In this document: positions 39,098-49,973 of the stretch, piece after piece
How positions within the stretch are numbered: the stretch's first letter is position 1
Layout of the letters: the number at the start of each line of letters is the position of its first letter
Origin: Furcasterigmium furcatum
Taxonomy: Eukaryota; Ascomycota; Sordariomycetes; Glomerellales; Plectosphaerellaceae
Assembly (NCBI GenBank): GCA_001599815.1
Contig: BCIA01000004.1
Location: forward strand, 3,932,082 to 3,996,081
DNA length: 64,000 nucleotides
Direction: 5' to 3'
Position numbers and translations under genes: made by a program
Notes under the pieces: generated by a model
Told to the model about the DNA's origin: nothing
What the model saw: the letters and a program-made list of their open reading frames with translations, nothing else
Databases searched by the model: none

Positions 39098-40697
39098 TCA
39101 TTTCACAGTAGGAGCATCGTTCCTCGGGGCGGTCTCCTCCAGAATCGCCTCGGCCTTCTCGGCATCGCCGCTCGCGCCGGTGTCGCGGACGCCGACCTCG
39201 GTGACGGAGTACGCATCGACAACGGTCTTGTACCGCGGGACAAAGTTGACGGCGAGAGGGTACGACCACGCGGCGATGAAGAAGCACATGGGCACGACCA
39301 TGCCCATGCCCATGTTGTCGTAGCGGTCGGCGACGGCGCCGAGGATGGGAGGGACGACGGCACCACCGGCGACACCTGCGGGTTTCAGTCAGCTGAATTC
39401 AAAATAGAGGTAGAAGTAAGTGGGGAGGGAGATGAGACTCACCAGCAATAATGTAGCCGGATCCGCGCTTGCTGTGGCGGCCGAGGCCACGCATGCCCAG
39501 GGCGACGATGGTGGGGAAGCAGATGGACTCGAAGAAGAGCACGATGTAGAGCATGGCGATGCCGACGTTGCCGGTGTGCACGATGGAGGGGCCGATGAAG
39601 ACGATGCACATGGTCAGGAAGACGAGGAAGACGAGGCGCGGCTTGAAGAAGTGCATGAGCCCGACGCCTGCGAAGCGGCCGACGGCGAAGGCGGCCTGGG
39701 CGCCGGCGAAGAGCTGCGAGCCGACGTCGTCGGTGGTGTTAGGGCGGGTCTCGGAGGCGTAGTTGATGAAGAAGCCGGCGATGCCGACCTGGGCGCCGGT
39801 GTAGCAGAACTGGGCGAAGGCGGCGTGGAAGAGGCGGTACTGCTTGATGAAGGGCTTATCGTCGAAGCCGGCGTGGGTCTCAGAGGCCTGGAAGGCCATG
39901 TCGGCGTCTGTGATCTCGGGGATCTTGGCGAGCCAGAAGACGACGGCGAGGCCCCAGACGAAGACGGTGATGGAGAGGTAGACCCACTGGACGTTCTCCA
40001 TGGCGCGCTCGTCGGAGAAGTTGAAGAAGACGTAGGAGCCCATGAGCGGGGCGACGACGGTGCCGATGCCGTTGAAGGCCTGGGAGATGTTGATGCGGAT
40101 CTCGGAGTACTTGGGCGGACCGCAGACGGTGATGTAGGGGTTGGCGGCCGTCTCGAGGGAGCCGAGGCCGTTGCCGATGATGAAGATGGCGACGCAGAAG
40201 CCCTCAAAGGACTCGGCGATGATGCAGGGGATGGCGATGATGGCGCCCAGGCCGTAGAGGAACAGGCCCCAGATGAAGGTGGCCTTGTAGCCCCAGTGTC
40301 TCAGGAGCCAGGCGGCATGGCCGATGGATGCGAGGGGGTAGGCACTGGAGACGGGATGTCAGCTCGGGGAGTGGGAGGCATGTGTGGTAGGTGAGAAGCA
40401 TACCCGAAGTAGGCCGCCTGGAGACCGGCGGATCTCGCACGGGTGATGTTCAAGGTGTTCTGGAAATGCTTGTTGAGCGTGTCAAGCAGACCTGTGAGGA
40501 CATACGTCAGTGATCTGTGGTCGTGAGATGCGCTGAAGCTACCGGGCCATACCGTATGAGAACCCCCACAGGAAGAAGAGGACCGTCACGAGGACAATGG
40601 GGAAAATCGACTGCCTCAGAGTCAACTCGGCCGCATTGGTCCTGACGTTATCCTTTGTCTTGAGGGGATGCCTCTTGATGAACTCCTTGACGCCCAT
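39098..40697 (-). CDS. MFS transporter of the FucP / glucose-galactose (FHS) type
   Basis: Exons 40697-40553, 40491-40404, 40344-39443, 39375-39098; 470 aa. About twelve membrane segments. Motifs typical of the fucose-galactose-H+ symporter family are present: LRQSIFPIVLVTVLFFLWGF in TM1 followed by LLDTLNKHFQ, GLQAAYFGAYPLASI, GNGLGSLETAANPYITVCGP, NISQAFNGIGTVVAPLMGSY and FFESICFPTIVALGMRGLG. The four exons are phase-consistent, with introns of 59-67 bp. It lies tail to tail with the FAD-GcvT gene. A sugar is the usual substrate, so transport of a betaine is possible only by context; the upstream region lacks a clear copy of the cluster motif. Confidence 0.9.
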
Positions 40698-42973
40698 CTT
40701 TGGTGTGATCGGTCGTCCGTGGGGTGGATCAATGTCTCAAATAAATGTGCCAGCCCCCGTCGTCGCGTGGTGCCCGTCAGACCTGGAGTCAGAGATGGGG
40801 AATGTGTTCGAGATGCTGCCAAGCTCTGGGGGATGGGGAAACAGTTGGAGGACGAGGCCAGACGTTGTGACTGTTGAACCAGGAATCGAGACGAAACAGT
40901 ACGATCAGAGGCGGGAACGGCGTAGTGTTATATGGAAGAGCAGCTTCAACTGCCGATCTCAGAGGCGCGCCGGTCTCTCTCTCGGTGGTTTCGCACGAAT
41001 GCATCCCGTGCACCGCGACCTCCACTCGCCGCATCCTCCCAAGGGCCGGGGACCCCTCCAGGAAGAGAAAAAGGCCCTGGGGTATTCCTCCACGCGACGA
41101 CGAGAAGCCGTCGGGTCAATGAGTCGAGAGAGAGAAACAAGGATGGTCATCCGGCGGGTCGTAGGGGCGTGACCACGGCGCTGACGCAGACATCGACATT
41201 GCCAAGGGCTGCGGTAGTTCGGCAGATGGAGGAATCCCACCCTAGCGAACGCCCGTCCGGGGTAATGATGGGCTCAGGCTCCTGTCGGAGCGACATCGAT
41301 CGCGGTTGCGGGGGGCGGAACGAGGCGTTAATCTTGTTCGTCGGGAGAACCTTGGAACCTCCATGGGGTGCGGGGGTAGGGCCGGATAGGGAGCGCGATG
41401 CCGTATTCAGACAACTAACAGGCGATGGCCAAGGCGGGGATCATGTTCCCAACCCCACAGCAGCACGACATGGCCTCTGGGATTCGACAAACCTGGCCGA
41501 GGCCCGCTGGAGGAAGGGAAGTTACTTGGAAAGGACGCCCTTGGCGCTAACCCCGATGATCGACACACACCGTCTCTGCTTTACTTTGCTTCTGGATGTT
41601 CGGGGAAGCCCGATGCGCATGGGCCAAGGACGCTGGGAGCACGCTCGAGGCAATGATGGCCCGATGGAGGGTGGCTATGGGCAACTTGGTGGTGTATGCG
41701 CAAAGCGGGCACCAGTGATGCCATTCGATATGTGCTCGATCCATGACACAGATGCTTGACCGTGGATGCGCATGACTTACGACCATGGTGTGAGGTTGTG
41801 CTAAAGTTCCTTTCCCCGTTCCCACCGTGAAATGGATTCTTTTACCCGGGGTTGCCCTCCGTCGACAGAAGCTCACCATCTCCGGGCTTCATCATACAAA
41901 AGTCCGTGGCCCATCGTCCGAGGGTCCGAGACTCTGAGCCGGGCGAGAGGTTAGCTTGACGTTGAAGATATCCACAGCGATCTCGGCATAATTTTTCCGG
42001 AGCTTCTGGCACTGCACGTATTACTTCTGCCGGCAGTAGAACAGACAGCTTCAATCTGCTGGTGATCCGTCGGTTGCGGTATTGAGAGGTCCTATCACCA
42101 AGTATTCGGGGAGCGTGGCCTCGCTCGGAGAAATAAAGCTGATATCAAGGGACATTGGGACCAGGAGCGAAAAGCTGGATGGTTAGGGGAAGGATCGCTG
42201 TGCCTCATGGATGCAGATGTAACGTTCTATCAGGACTGGAGTCAACTGGTCATCCGTCGGTTCTTTTCCCCCGATGGATGGTGTGAGGGGCATTGCCGAC
42301 GGCTGTGGAGGTTGACGCGGAGTACCACGAGCACCCCCGCATCATAGTTACAACCTGGCTGACCCTCCTCCACACTATGTTGATCGTCATCAGACTTTGG
42401 GGTTCGCGATGGTGCATGCTCCCAACCCTCGAACTTGACGCCGCCGTGTGGCCGTCCATGGCACCGATGATTGGCCTCCGAGTCATTGGATCTCACGTCT
42501 GTGACTTGTCAGATTATTAGCCTACAGACGCAGGGACCGTAGCAGATCCGGCGGATCTCACGCGCTGGAGGGGTGCTGGAGCATAAATACTCGACTCACT
42601 CAAGGGAAAGACGGCCAAAATTCTTCCGTGTCAGCTACTGCAGGTTCCATGCATAGACGAGACATGGCACCGGGTAAAGGCCTCTGTTCTTAGGTCATGG
42701 TTAATATTGGCCGCAGTCGCCAACGCATCACCTGACCACATCGAGGAGGCTCTTTCGTCAGAGGACAATTTTCTCTTTTGAGCTGAAATGACAGTTCTGG
42801 GGCCGACTGCATACCCAGTGTGCAAGAACTCTTCTTCCTTTGACCACGGAAACGACCGATTCGAAGTGAAAACGACAATCTTCCGACCTTCGACCCCCTT
42901 TTCTTCCGCCGTCGAAGACTAACTCTCATCACAGACTTCAAGTGCCAAACGAACCTGCCAGGCAAACCCGAAC
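40698..42973. other. Long intergenic region (2.3 kb)
   Basis: Upstream of the MFS gene. A long plus-strand ORF (40932-41759) has arginine/glycine-rich, low-quality composition and is not accepted as a gene. No repeats or RNA genes were recognised. Confidence 0.45.
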
Positions 42974-43432
42974 CTACTCCTTTTTCTCCTCAGGCTTCGA
43001 AACGTCCGTCACGACCTCCCAGATATGTCCATCCAGGTCCGCAAATGCGCGGGTGTACATGCCCATGTCCTGGCCGTAGTTCGGAAGCATATAGGGATCC
43101 AGAGTGGCGCCGGCCTTGACGGCCTTGGCGAGCCACTGGTCGACCTCCTCGGAGGTTTTGACGCCGATGGAGAAGATGGCCTCGGTGGACTTGTTGGCGT
43201 CGGGGATCTCGGTGCCGGGACGGACGAACTCCTTGAAGCGGCTGTGGGCGTGGATCATGACGCAGAGGTTTTCGTTGGGCGGGGGCAGGAGGAAGGTCTT
43301 GGTCTTGTCGTCGCCCCATGCGGAGACGAACTTGAAGTCGAGAGCTCGGAAGAAGGCATCGGCGGCGACGGGGTCTTGGGTTGGGATGTTGAGGTAGAAG
43401 GTCGGGGCGGGGGAGGGAGCATCGGACGACAT
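42974..43432 (-). CDS. VOC/glyoxalase-bleomycin-resistance-fold protein
   Basis: Single exon, 152 aa from the ATG at 43432 (MSSDAPSPAPTFYLNIPTQD). It shows the paired beta-alpha-beta-beta-beta modules of the VOC superfamily: FYLNIPTQDPVAADAFFRAL at the start and RAFADLDGHIWEVV at the end, with Glu of HIWEV as a usual metal ligand. It resembles the glyoxalase-like group without a known substrate in fungi. It lies 2.3 kb from the MFS gene, so association with the demethylation cluster is uncertain, although aldehyde detoxification would make sense there. Confidence 0.85.
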   Translation of the reverse strand: MSSDAPSPAPTFYLNIPTQDPVAADAFFRALDFKFVSAWGDDKTKTFLLPPPNENLCVMIHAHSRFKEFVRPGTEIPDANKSTEAIFSIGVKTSEEVDQWLAKAVKAGATLDPYMLPNYGQDMGMYTRAFADLDGHIWEVVTDVSKPEEKKE

Positions 43433-45000
43433 GATGAACTGATGTAGGCTAGGACGAGATGCTGGGTCCAATGTCAGAGATCAACCGATGAGGTGGGGGA
43501 TAGAGTAAAGTAACTGACCTGATTGAACATACGCGGTGGCCACTGGCGGTGATATGCTCCCTCGGAAGGCTCAGAGTAACTTCAATGGCGATGTTGACGC
43601 TTGAATGTGAGGCGGGGTGGTCCAATGCGAAGTCAATTGGGCTTGAATGTCCTCAAGAAAGTCCAGGAAACGGTGCTGGATATCTCCCTCTTTTATCTTT
43701 CACAAACTCAAGCCGTTCACCGCTCCAACCGCGGATCTCCCCTCGTGCAGACAAAATCCCAATTGCATCAAGGCGCGTTTCTGCCTGGTGCCAAGACGCC
43801 GTTCACACTCAATTAGCGCCTCTGGACGCGGGACGAACGCCAAATCACCTGACCAGCCCTGTTGGGAGGGCCTGTGGGAGGGGTGAATCGGCTGAAGTTG
43901 CGCCGAACGCCCCTGAGTTGGGGTTGTGGCTTACCCTAGAGACGATGATACCCGGCTCATGAGTCGGGGGGATTAGTGATATGTCACAGAAAACATGGCC
44001 GGTCCAGCTATGGTTGCCGTCCAGATGCCTTGCCCTCAGAGTCTCTCTAGTTGAGAAAGAAGGCATCTCGATTTCTTGCGATCGAAATAGAGGCTATGTC
44101 AATTGCTTGAGCTTGAGAAAGAGGTCATCTGAATTATTCAAGGCTCGATCGCTGGCAGACCATAGTGACGGCGTTTGATGTGAATGTGCGACATGGTTGG
44201 ATGCTCAACCACTGCTGGAAATTATCAATCAGCGACCCCGACCATGTTGAAATTGACAGGCGGGCCCAATTGGGCGCGGCTAGCAATTCGCGGGCTGATC
44301 AGACAACTTGAAGTGAATGCAGAAGGCGGACGAGTTCATGGTCTTGGACGTGGCCGTCGATTCACCACCAAACCCTCCCATCAAACAAACTCCGGCAACA
44401 GGTAACACCGCGGACATCAAATTCGAGGCGCAGAGCTCGACCTCGCAGCTCGTCGTTTCGCTCCATCTCACAAACGTGGCTCAGTCGAGCTCGTGGACGG
44501 TCGCACCGACGGCAACCGGCACCAGCAGCTGAAGATGACCACGAGCAGTCGGCCAAGTTCTCGTATCGTGGGAAGATCGGCAGACAGCGCGGGAAGCCCA
44601 ACCGGAGCCAACCAGACTCGCCTCGAGCGGCTCACGAGAGTCGAAATCCAAGCCTCCAAGACCCCAAGACCGGACCATTGTGCTAGGCGAGCTCGGGTCA
44701 CACGCTCCCGTCTGGGTGCGCGTCCATTGACACAACGAGTGAATGAGGCGGAATAAAGGCGGCGGCGGGCGAGGGATGTTTGCTTGATCTTTCTTGCCTT
44801 CCTCCCTTGGGATGTAACCACTCTTAAGTATAGAATTGGAATGGAAAGAGACGTCATCAGGTCTCCATTCACTCCTTCCTCGACAGCGATTTGAGCTTCC
44901 GCTGCCCAAGTAGTTGGCTTCCATCTTCATGCATCGAATCGTCCAGCCGGGCAAAGCGAATTAAGAACTCGAACCCGGCACGGCGGAGGACCACGCAGCC
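43433..45000. other. Intergenic region (1.57 kb) with a copy of the 30-bp repeat
   Basis: Divergent promoter region. The only recognised structure is the minisatellite at 44051-44144. Confidence 0.5.
44051..44144 (+). repeat. 30-bp tandem repeat, 3 diverged units (locus B)
   Basis: Units TTGAGAAAGAAGGCATCTCG..., then two further copies at 30-31 bp spacing. Ungapped alignment with 22341-22430 covers 90 bp at about two-thirds identity, with GAGGTCATCT exact. Confidence 0.7.
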
Positions 45001-46131
45001 ATGAGCAACGCACCAAACATCTTCATCAGCAACGGCACCTGCTATTCGGCGGCAGGGCAACAGGCCGACGATGCGATAATCCCCTGCGGCAACGATGTCT
45101 ACGGCCCGCTCACCTGCTGCCAGCAGGGCGACATGTGCCTGTCCAGCCGGGCCTGCTACAACGACGAGTTCGGCGTCACGTATTTGGCCGGGTGCAGTGA
45201 TCCAGAGTATTCAGACGACAACTGCCCCGACAAGGGGAGCTTCGAGGGTAGGTTCTGCTGCTCGGTGCCTTTGCTGATGAATGGGAGATCAATACCCGGC
45301 CCGAGACGGTGCTGACAGTGAACCGTGACAGGTGAACCCTGGGTCGGCCTGTCCTACTGCAACGGAACATCGGAGGAATGGTTCGCCTGCGTGCAATCAA
45401 GATCCCCGGACACCCTCGCTTCCCCCGACGCATGCTGGTGTCCTGAGGAGCCTCGCACCGTCGCTTTTACAGCTTCGTCCGTCCTCGATGATCGGGTGCG
45501 ACTGGGGAGCTCCCTCGGCGAGTCGGTCATCTGGATGCCGGGGCACGTCCCTACAAGACCCCCGAGCGATGTCGACGATAGCAGTGAAGACGAGACTTCG
45601 GCGGCACCGACCACCAGTTCGACCACGTCGTTCATCCCATCTTCGTCACTGGCCGACACAGAGACCCCGCCGTCAACTTCCACGCCGCCGACCGAAACAA
45701 GTCCAGCAGCAGACGGCGAATCGGGCCAGGGAGCGGGTCTCGATCGGTCGGCGCGGATCGGAATCGGGGTAGGAGTCGGTGTCGGCTCGGCCGTGGTCCT
45801 CCTGATCGCCGGCCTCTTCTTCCTCATGCGCCGGCGCCGGCGACATCGCGAGGCCAGGAATGTGGCAGAAAAGCCAGACATTGATGGTGCTGTGCAACAG
45901 CCGCCGCCGCCGTCGACGCCAGGACCGTCGGAGCTGGACACTCGCGCTGCACGCCCATGGTCGATGAGGACCGAATTGCCAGATACGCCACGGAGCATCG
46001 CGGCCGAGATGGAGTCACCTGCGCACTCGCCGTTCCAAGAAAAGCCTCCGGGCGTCAGCAGCGCGCGCACCTTGGGAACCGCGCAGGAAAAGAGGCTGCC
46101 TCCATTGCCCTTGGCCGAGCTGCCTGGATAG
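45001..46131 (+). CDS. Single-pass membrane protein with Cys-rich ectodomain
   Basis: Exons 45001-45247 and 45332-46131; 348 aa. The N-terminus lacks a cleavable signal peptide and is followed by a cysteine-rich region of about 130 residues (NGTCYSAAG, IPCGND, LTCCQQGDMCL, LAGCSD, CNGTSEEWFAC, CWCPEE). Then comes a Ser/Thr-rich stalk of about 50 residues, one transmembrane helix (about 223-246) and a cytoplasmic Arg-rich/Pro-rich tail. This layout recurs in ascomycete surface proteins related to wall-stress sensors. The 84-bp intron uses donor GTAGGT, branch GCTGAC and acceptor GACAG. Function is unknown; a sensor or adhesin role is inference. Confidence 0.82.
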
Positions 46132-46624
46132 AGTGGGAAAGAAAGAATTAATGGGAGGAGGATGAGCGCGGGTCGGAGATACCGGGGTGCTGTAAGACCT
46201 TTTGAGCATGATACCCACCACGACCCGACCCCTGGAGGAGCACTGCAATCGAGACGCCGCTGATCGTCAACTGCCGATTCGTCACGCCTCGCCAGTGAAG
46301 CCAAGCTCGTCCAGCTAATATACATCGCTCGGGACCGAATGGTCGTCCAGCAAATCAACACCTGAAAAACGTGCGCATTGATCCACGCGGGGATGACTCG
46401 CGCCAAGGACGTCCGGCTGCATCCTTCATTTGGAGCTCTCATGTAGTTGAGACGAAGGGTGGGTTCACAAAGATCCTTTGGAGAGAAACTCGCTCAATGG
46501 GGATGCTATAAGACTCTCTCCTCGGTGGCGTCGAGGGTGGGAGGTGTTGTTCTTCTGAGGTCAGCCAACATTCGAAGTCGTCTCTTCCGTTCTCTCAGCC
46601 AGCCGTCGCCATAGCTTCATCGTC
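46132..46624. other. Promoter of the secreted DJ-1-like gene
   Basis: TATAAG at 46507-46512, 118 bp before the ATG. Nothing else. Confidence 0.5.
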
Positions 46625-47521
46625 ATGTTGTTCAAGTCCTTCCTCTCCCTCGCCGCCCTGGCCTCGACAGCCATTGCTTCGCCCGTCCAGGAGCTGGCTC
46701 CCAGGCAGGATGCCGACAGTAAGACAGACATCTCGAGAATACTCCGCTAGCAGGACTGACACTTGCCAGCTGCGCCCGTCGTCAACTGGGGCATCATCGC
46801 CGTCCCCGGCGTAGATATGCTCGACGTCTACGGCCCCATCGAGCTCCTCTACTTCGTCGCCGGCAACCTGCACATCAACGTCAAGATCATCACCCCCACG
46901 ACCGACAACATCGTCATCACCCCTCCGATGGGCAACCGCTTCAACTCGACCTACCAGCCCGAGATCGTCGGCCAGGCCACCTTCGACGACGACCTCGACC
47001 TCGACGTACTAATGGTCCCCGGCGGCGCCGTTGCCCGCGCGCCCAACACCGAGTACATCGATGAGTACCTCCTCAAGATGCTCCCCAAGACCAGGCACTT
47101 CGTCACCATCTGCACCGGCGCGCTCTTCGCCGCCCGCGCCGGCATCTTCGAGGGCAAGCGCGCCACGACCAACAAGGGCGCGTGGGACCTCGTCACCGCC
47201 CACGGCGACGACGTCACCTGGGTCGCGCCCGCGCGCTTCGTCCGCGACGGGAACATCTGGTCCTCCTCGGGTGTGAGTAGTGCCGGACACGCGCGGCGAC
47301 AACAAGCAGCTGACTGATGTTCGCAGGTTTCCGCCGGCATCGACCTCACCTTCGCCATGATCAAGGAGTTCTACGGCCAGGACCTGCACGACCGCATCAC
47401 CGTGTTCACGGAGATCCTGCCCAGGGCCCACGACGATGACCCCTTCACGGACATTGTTGGTATCCCGCACCAAGGGCAGCTGAACGGCACCGAGCCGGAG
47501 AAGTGCAAGAGGGGGCTGTAG
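46625..47521 (+). CDS. Secreted DJ-1/PfpI (GATase1-like) family protein
   Basis: Exons 46625-46718, 46770-47272, 47327-47521; 263 aa. Signal peptide MLFKSFLSLAALASTAIASP, then the DJ-1/PfpI fold: IIAVPGVDMLDVYGPIELL, LMVPGGAV, and the nucleophile elbow TICTGALFAARAGIFEGKRATTN with the conserved Cys at about residue 145, and later WSSSGVSAGIDLTFAMIKEF. The layout resembles the isocyanide-hydratase/ThiJ group and AraC-type N-terminal domains. Export is unusual for a family that is mostly cytosolic. The actual reaction is not known. Confidence 0.9.
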
Positions 47522-48489
47522 GAGAGAGTAGCGGGGACTCTGTAGCCGTGGAGTTAATGCTTAGGCATGGCTTGAGCTTGCATCCATTGTGTTGGACTTG
47601 GTTTCCTGGCTTGCCGTGATGTGATGTGTGGGATGAACGACGTTCGTCTCAAAAATGATCGGGGAAGACCTGGAGGAGAAGCAGCCCGAGCCGTTTTTTC
47701 TCGAATCGCATGTCCTCCAGGGGTGAAGTACCCAGGCCGACCCACCGTATCCCTGCGAAAATACTCCCACAGGTCCCTACTTATGTACAACTACAGGGGC
47801 TTTAGGGCCTCCTCAGTCCCCTCAAGACACGCAATGTTAGGGCGGTCGCCTCACTCTTGGTCGATGGGCACTGCTCCAGAAGAGCTCGTCGCCGCTCGTG
47901 ACGTCGCTATTACTGGCGCTGCTGCCCCGGCTACGCTACTCTTGTGCTACGATTAATCCTTGTATTAAGGCTTCTACTATATCAATCTGCCGCGAAATCA
48001 ACTATAGGTAGACAGCCTGACAACTCGGACGGTATTATTGGCTTTTGTTGACGCTGTTGGTGTTCCATCAAGTTCAGCTGTCAGGGCCCAAGTGGCGCCA
48101 GTTGGTGTCCGGCCTCAATTGTCTTATCCCTGGACATCCAATGCGATGGCAGAAAAAGCGGGTTCGCCTTACCAAATCTGGATGCCTGCAATTTCGGTGC
48201 CTGATCCAGTGATTCTGCCCTGTCATTCAGGGGCAGCAAAAATAGTTCTCCCGGCGCCGTTGCGCGGGACCAGCCTGCATTGGATCCCGCGGTCCCTTGT
48301 GTTCCCTTCTCGTCCTAGTAATCCTCGATTTCTGGGGCGCGATGCCTCGACTTCTAGCGTCCCTCGTCCCGCTCACCGGCTCAGACCACGTCTCAGATCG
48401 CAGAGCACATCGCTGCATCATTGTCTCGCGGCCTCTCGATCCCCTCACCCAAGTCGCTCCTTTTTCTTGAAAGGCTTTCGTCCCGAATC
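47522..48489. other. Intergenic region (968 bp)
   Basis: No gene recognised. 47940-48010 is locally AT-rich. Confidence 0.45.
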
Positions 48490-49725
48490 ATGCTGCTGCT
48501 GCGGGGCGGCCTGGGGCAGACCCGTGGGGTCCTCGCCATCCTCGCGATCGCGGTCGTCATCCTGGTCATGATGGGCTTAGCCTACCTGCAAGACTTCACG
48601 GTCCCGTCCTTGTGAGTGTCTCAACTCAATTCTACTCGCTCAAAGATGCTCACATGTCTTTAGCATGAGGCCATACCGCGCGTGGAAGGGCGACGCAAGC
48701 AACCCCGACGATCTACGCGACTTCTTCATCAATGAGGTCCGTCAGCCGTACGTGTCCATCACCACGGAGGTGTATCGACCCATGGGCGCGTACGAATGGA
48801 AGCTCCCCGGAAAGCCGCGGTGGAAGAAGCCGCTGGGAAAGGACCTCTGCATCCTCGATCTCGACAGCCGATCGCTTGACGGCCCGGGCTCCATCTTCGG
48901 CAACATCACCTTCAGCTGGAACGACCCCGAAGTCATCGTCGGCACGAGCCTTGGCATTCTCCAGCACTGGCTGTACGGTGAGTTTTCTCATGCCTTTCAC
49001 CACCAGACCTGGGAACTGGTGCTAACTCGACCCCAGCCAAGATCCATGGCTACAGGTACTACTGGGTGCAGACGGAGCAGTTCACGGATCGTCGTGGGTC
49101 CTGGAAGAAGCCCTCCATCCTCAAGAGGGTGCTCCAGAAGCACAAAACGTGCGTCTTCGTCGACTCGGACGCCATCTTCACCAACATGGACCTCCCGTTC
49201 GAGTGGCTCCTGAACTACTGGGACATCGACCGCGAGAAGGACGCCGTGGCGCTCGCCCAGGACCCTCCCGCCCCCAGGAACAACGACGAGCGCGGCAAGC
49301 TGTACGACAACACGGGCTTCATCATCGCCCAGCACTCCCAGACGACCTTTGACATGATGCAGGAGTGGGCGGTCTGCGCGGACGACGGCGGCAAGTATCC
49401 CAACTGCACGCAGTACCGCGACAAGACCGAGCACCCCTCGGACCAGGGCGGCTTCGGCAACTACATCCGCTACGAGTACGAAGGTTCCGTGAAGGAGCTC
49501 CCGTGCTCGGAGGCCAACGGCTTCCCCCAGCACAATTCCAAGTGCAAGGGGACGTTCGTCAAGCATCTCTGGACCGGGAAGCGCGACCTCATCAAGATGG
49601 CGGTCGGGCTGCAGATTCCCGGGCAGTTCCTGGAGCTGTTCCATGAGCAGATGCTGCGGGAGAAGGATGAGTACTACATCACGGAGAAGGACTTGATGAG
49701 CGAGGCTTGGCTCCAAGAGGAGTGA
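48490..49725 (+). CDS. GT34-type glycosyltransferase (Gma12/Mnn10 family)
   Basis: Exons 48490-48611, 48664-48977, 49037-49725; 374 aa. Type II Golgi membrane protein: a short N-terminal cytoplasmic stretch, one signal-anchor helix (GVLAILAIAVVILVMMGLAYL), then a lumenal catalytic domain. The nucleotide-sugar binding DxD is CVFVDSDAIFTNM (about residues 180-190). HPSDQGGFGNYI and HNSKCKGTFVKHLWTGKR are family features. Such enzymes add galactose or mannose to cell-wall mannans and N- or O-glycans. Three phase-consistent exons with introns of 52 and 59 bp. Confidence 0.88.
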
Positions 49726-49973
49726 ATTGATGAGGCCTGTATTTGGGAGACCTACAACGGAGTCGGTGTTGGCTCATGAATTTGAATGTGGAATGTCATG
49801 ATCTACTCTGTTGAGTGCACCTGATGAAGAAGGAAATCTGATATTCAAGAGTCGTAATTAAACCCCGATGCTTGGACCCGTGGCCCGCCATGTACAGCAG
49901 TTTGTTGTTTGTACAAGAAGATGCTTCAATAACCCCCGTACCCAGTCGCCTCGATGGTCTCATCCGGTGCCCC

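Noticed and set aside
39420..40394. 324-codon plus-strand ORF very rich in Asp, Glu and Gly
   Set aside because: Exact antisense shadow of the FucP-type transporter exon; composition follows from its third-position GC bias.
40704..40720. GTGTGATCGGTCGTCC near the FucP-type transporter start as a fourth cluster motif
   Set aside because: Only the TGATCGG core matches, and it lies within a few bases of the ATG; too weak to count.
40932..41759. 275-codon plus-strand ORF with an ATG upstream of the FucP-type transporter
   Set aside because: Arg/Gly/Pro/Ser-biased text with no domain, signal or family pattern. It lies in the promoter region of the opposite-strand gene, and GC-rich DNA gives such frames by chance.
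45354..46442. 362-codon minus-strand ORF
   Set aside because: Antisense of the Cys-rich membrane protein; Ser/Thr/Pro repeats there produce a long open complementary frame.
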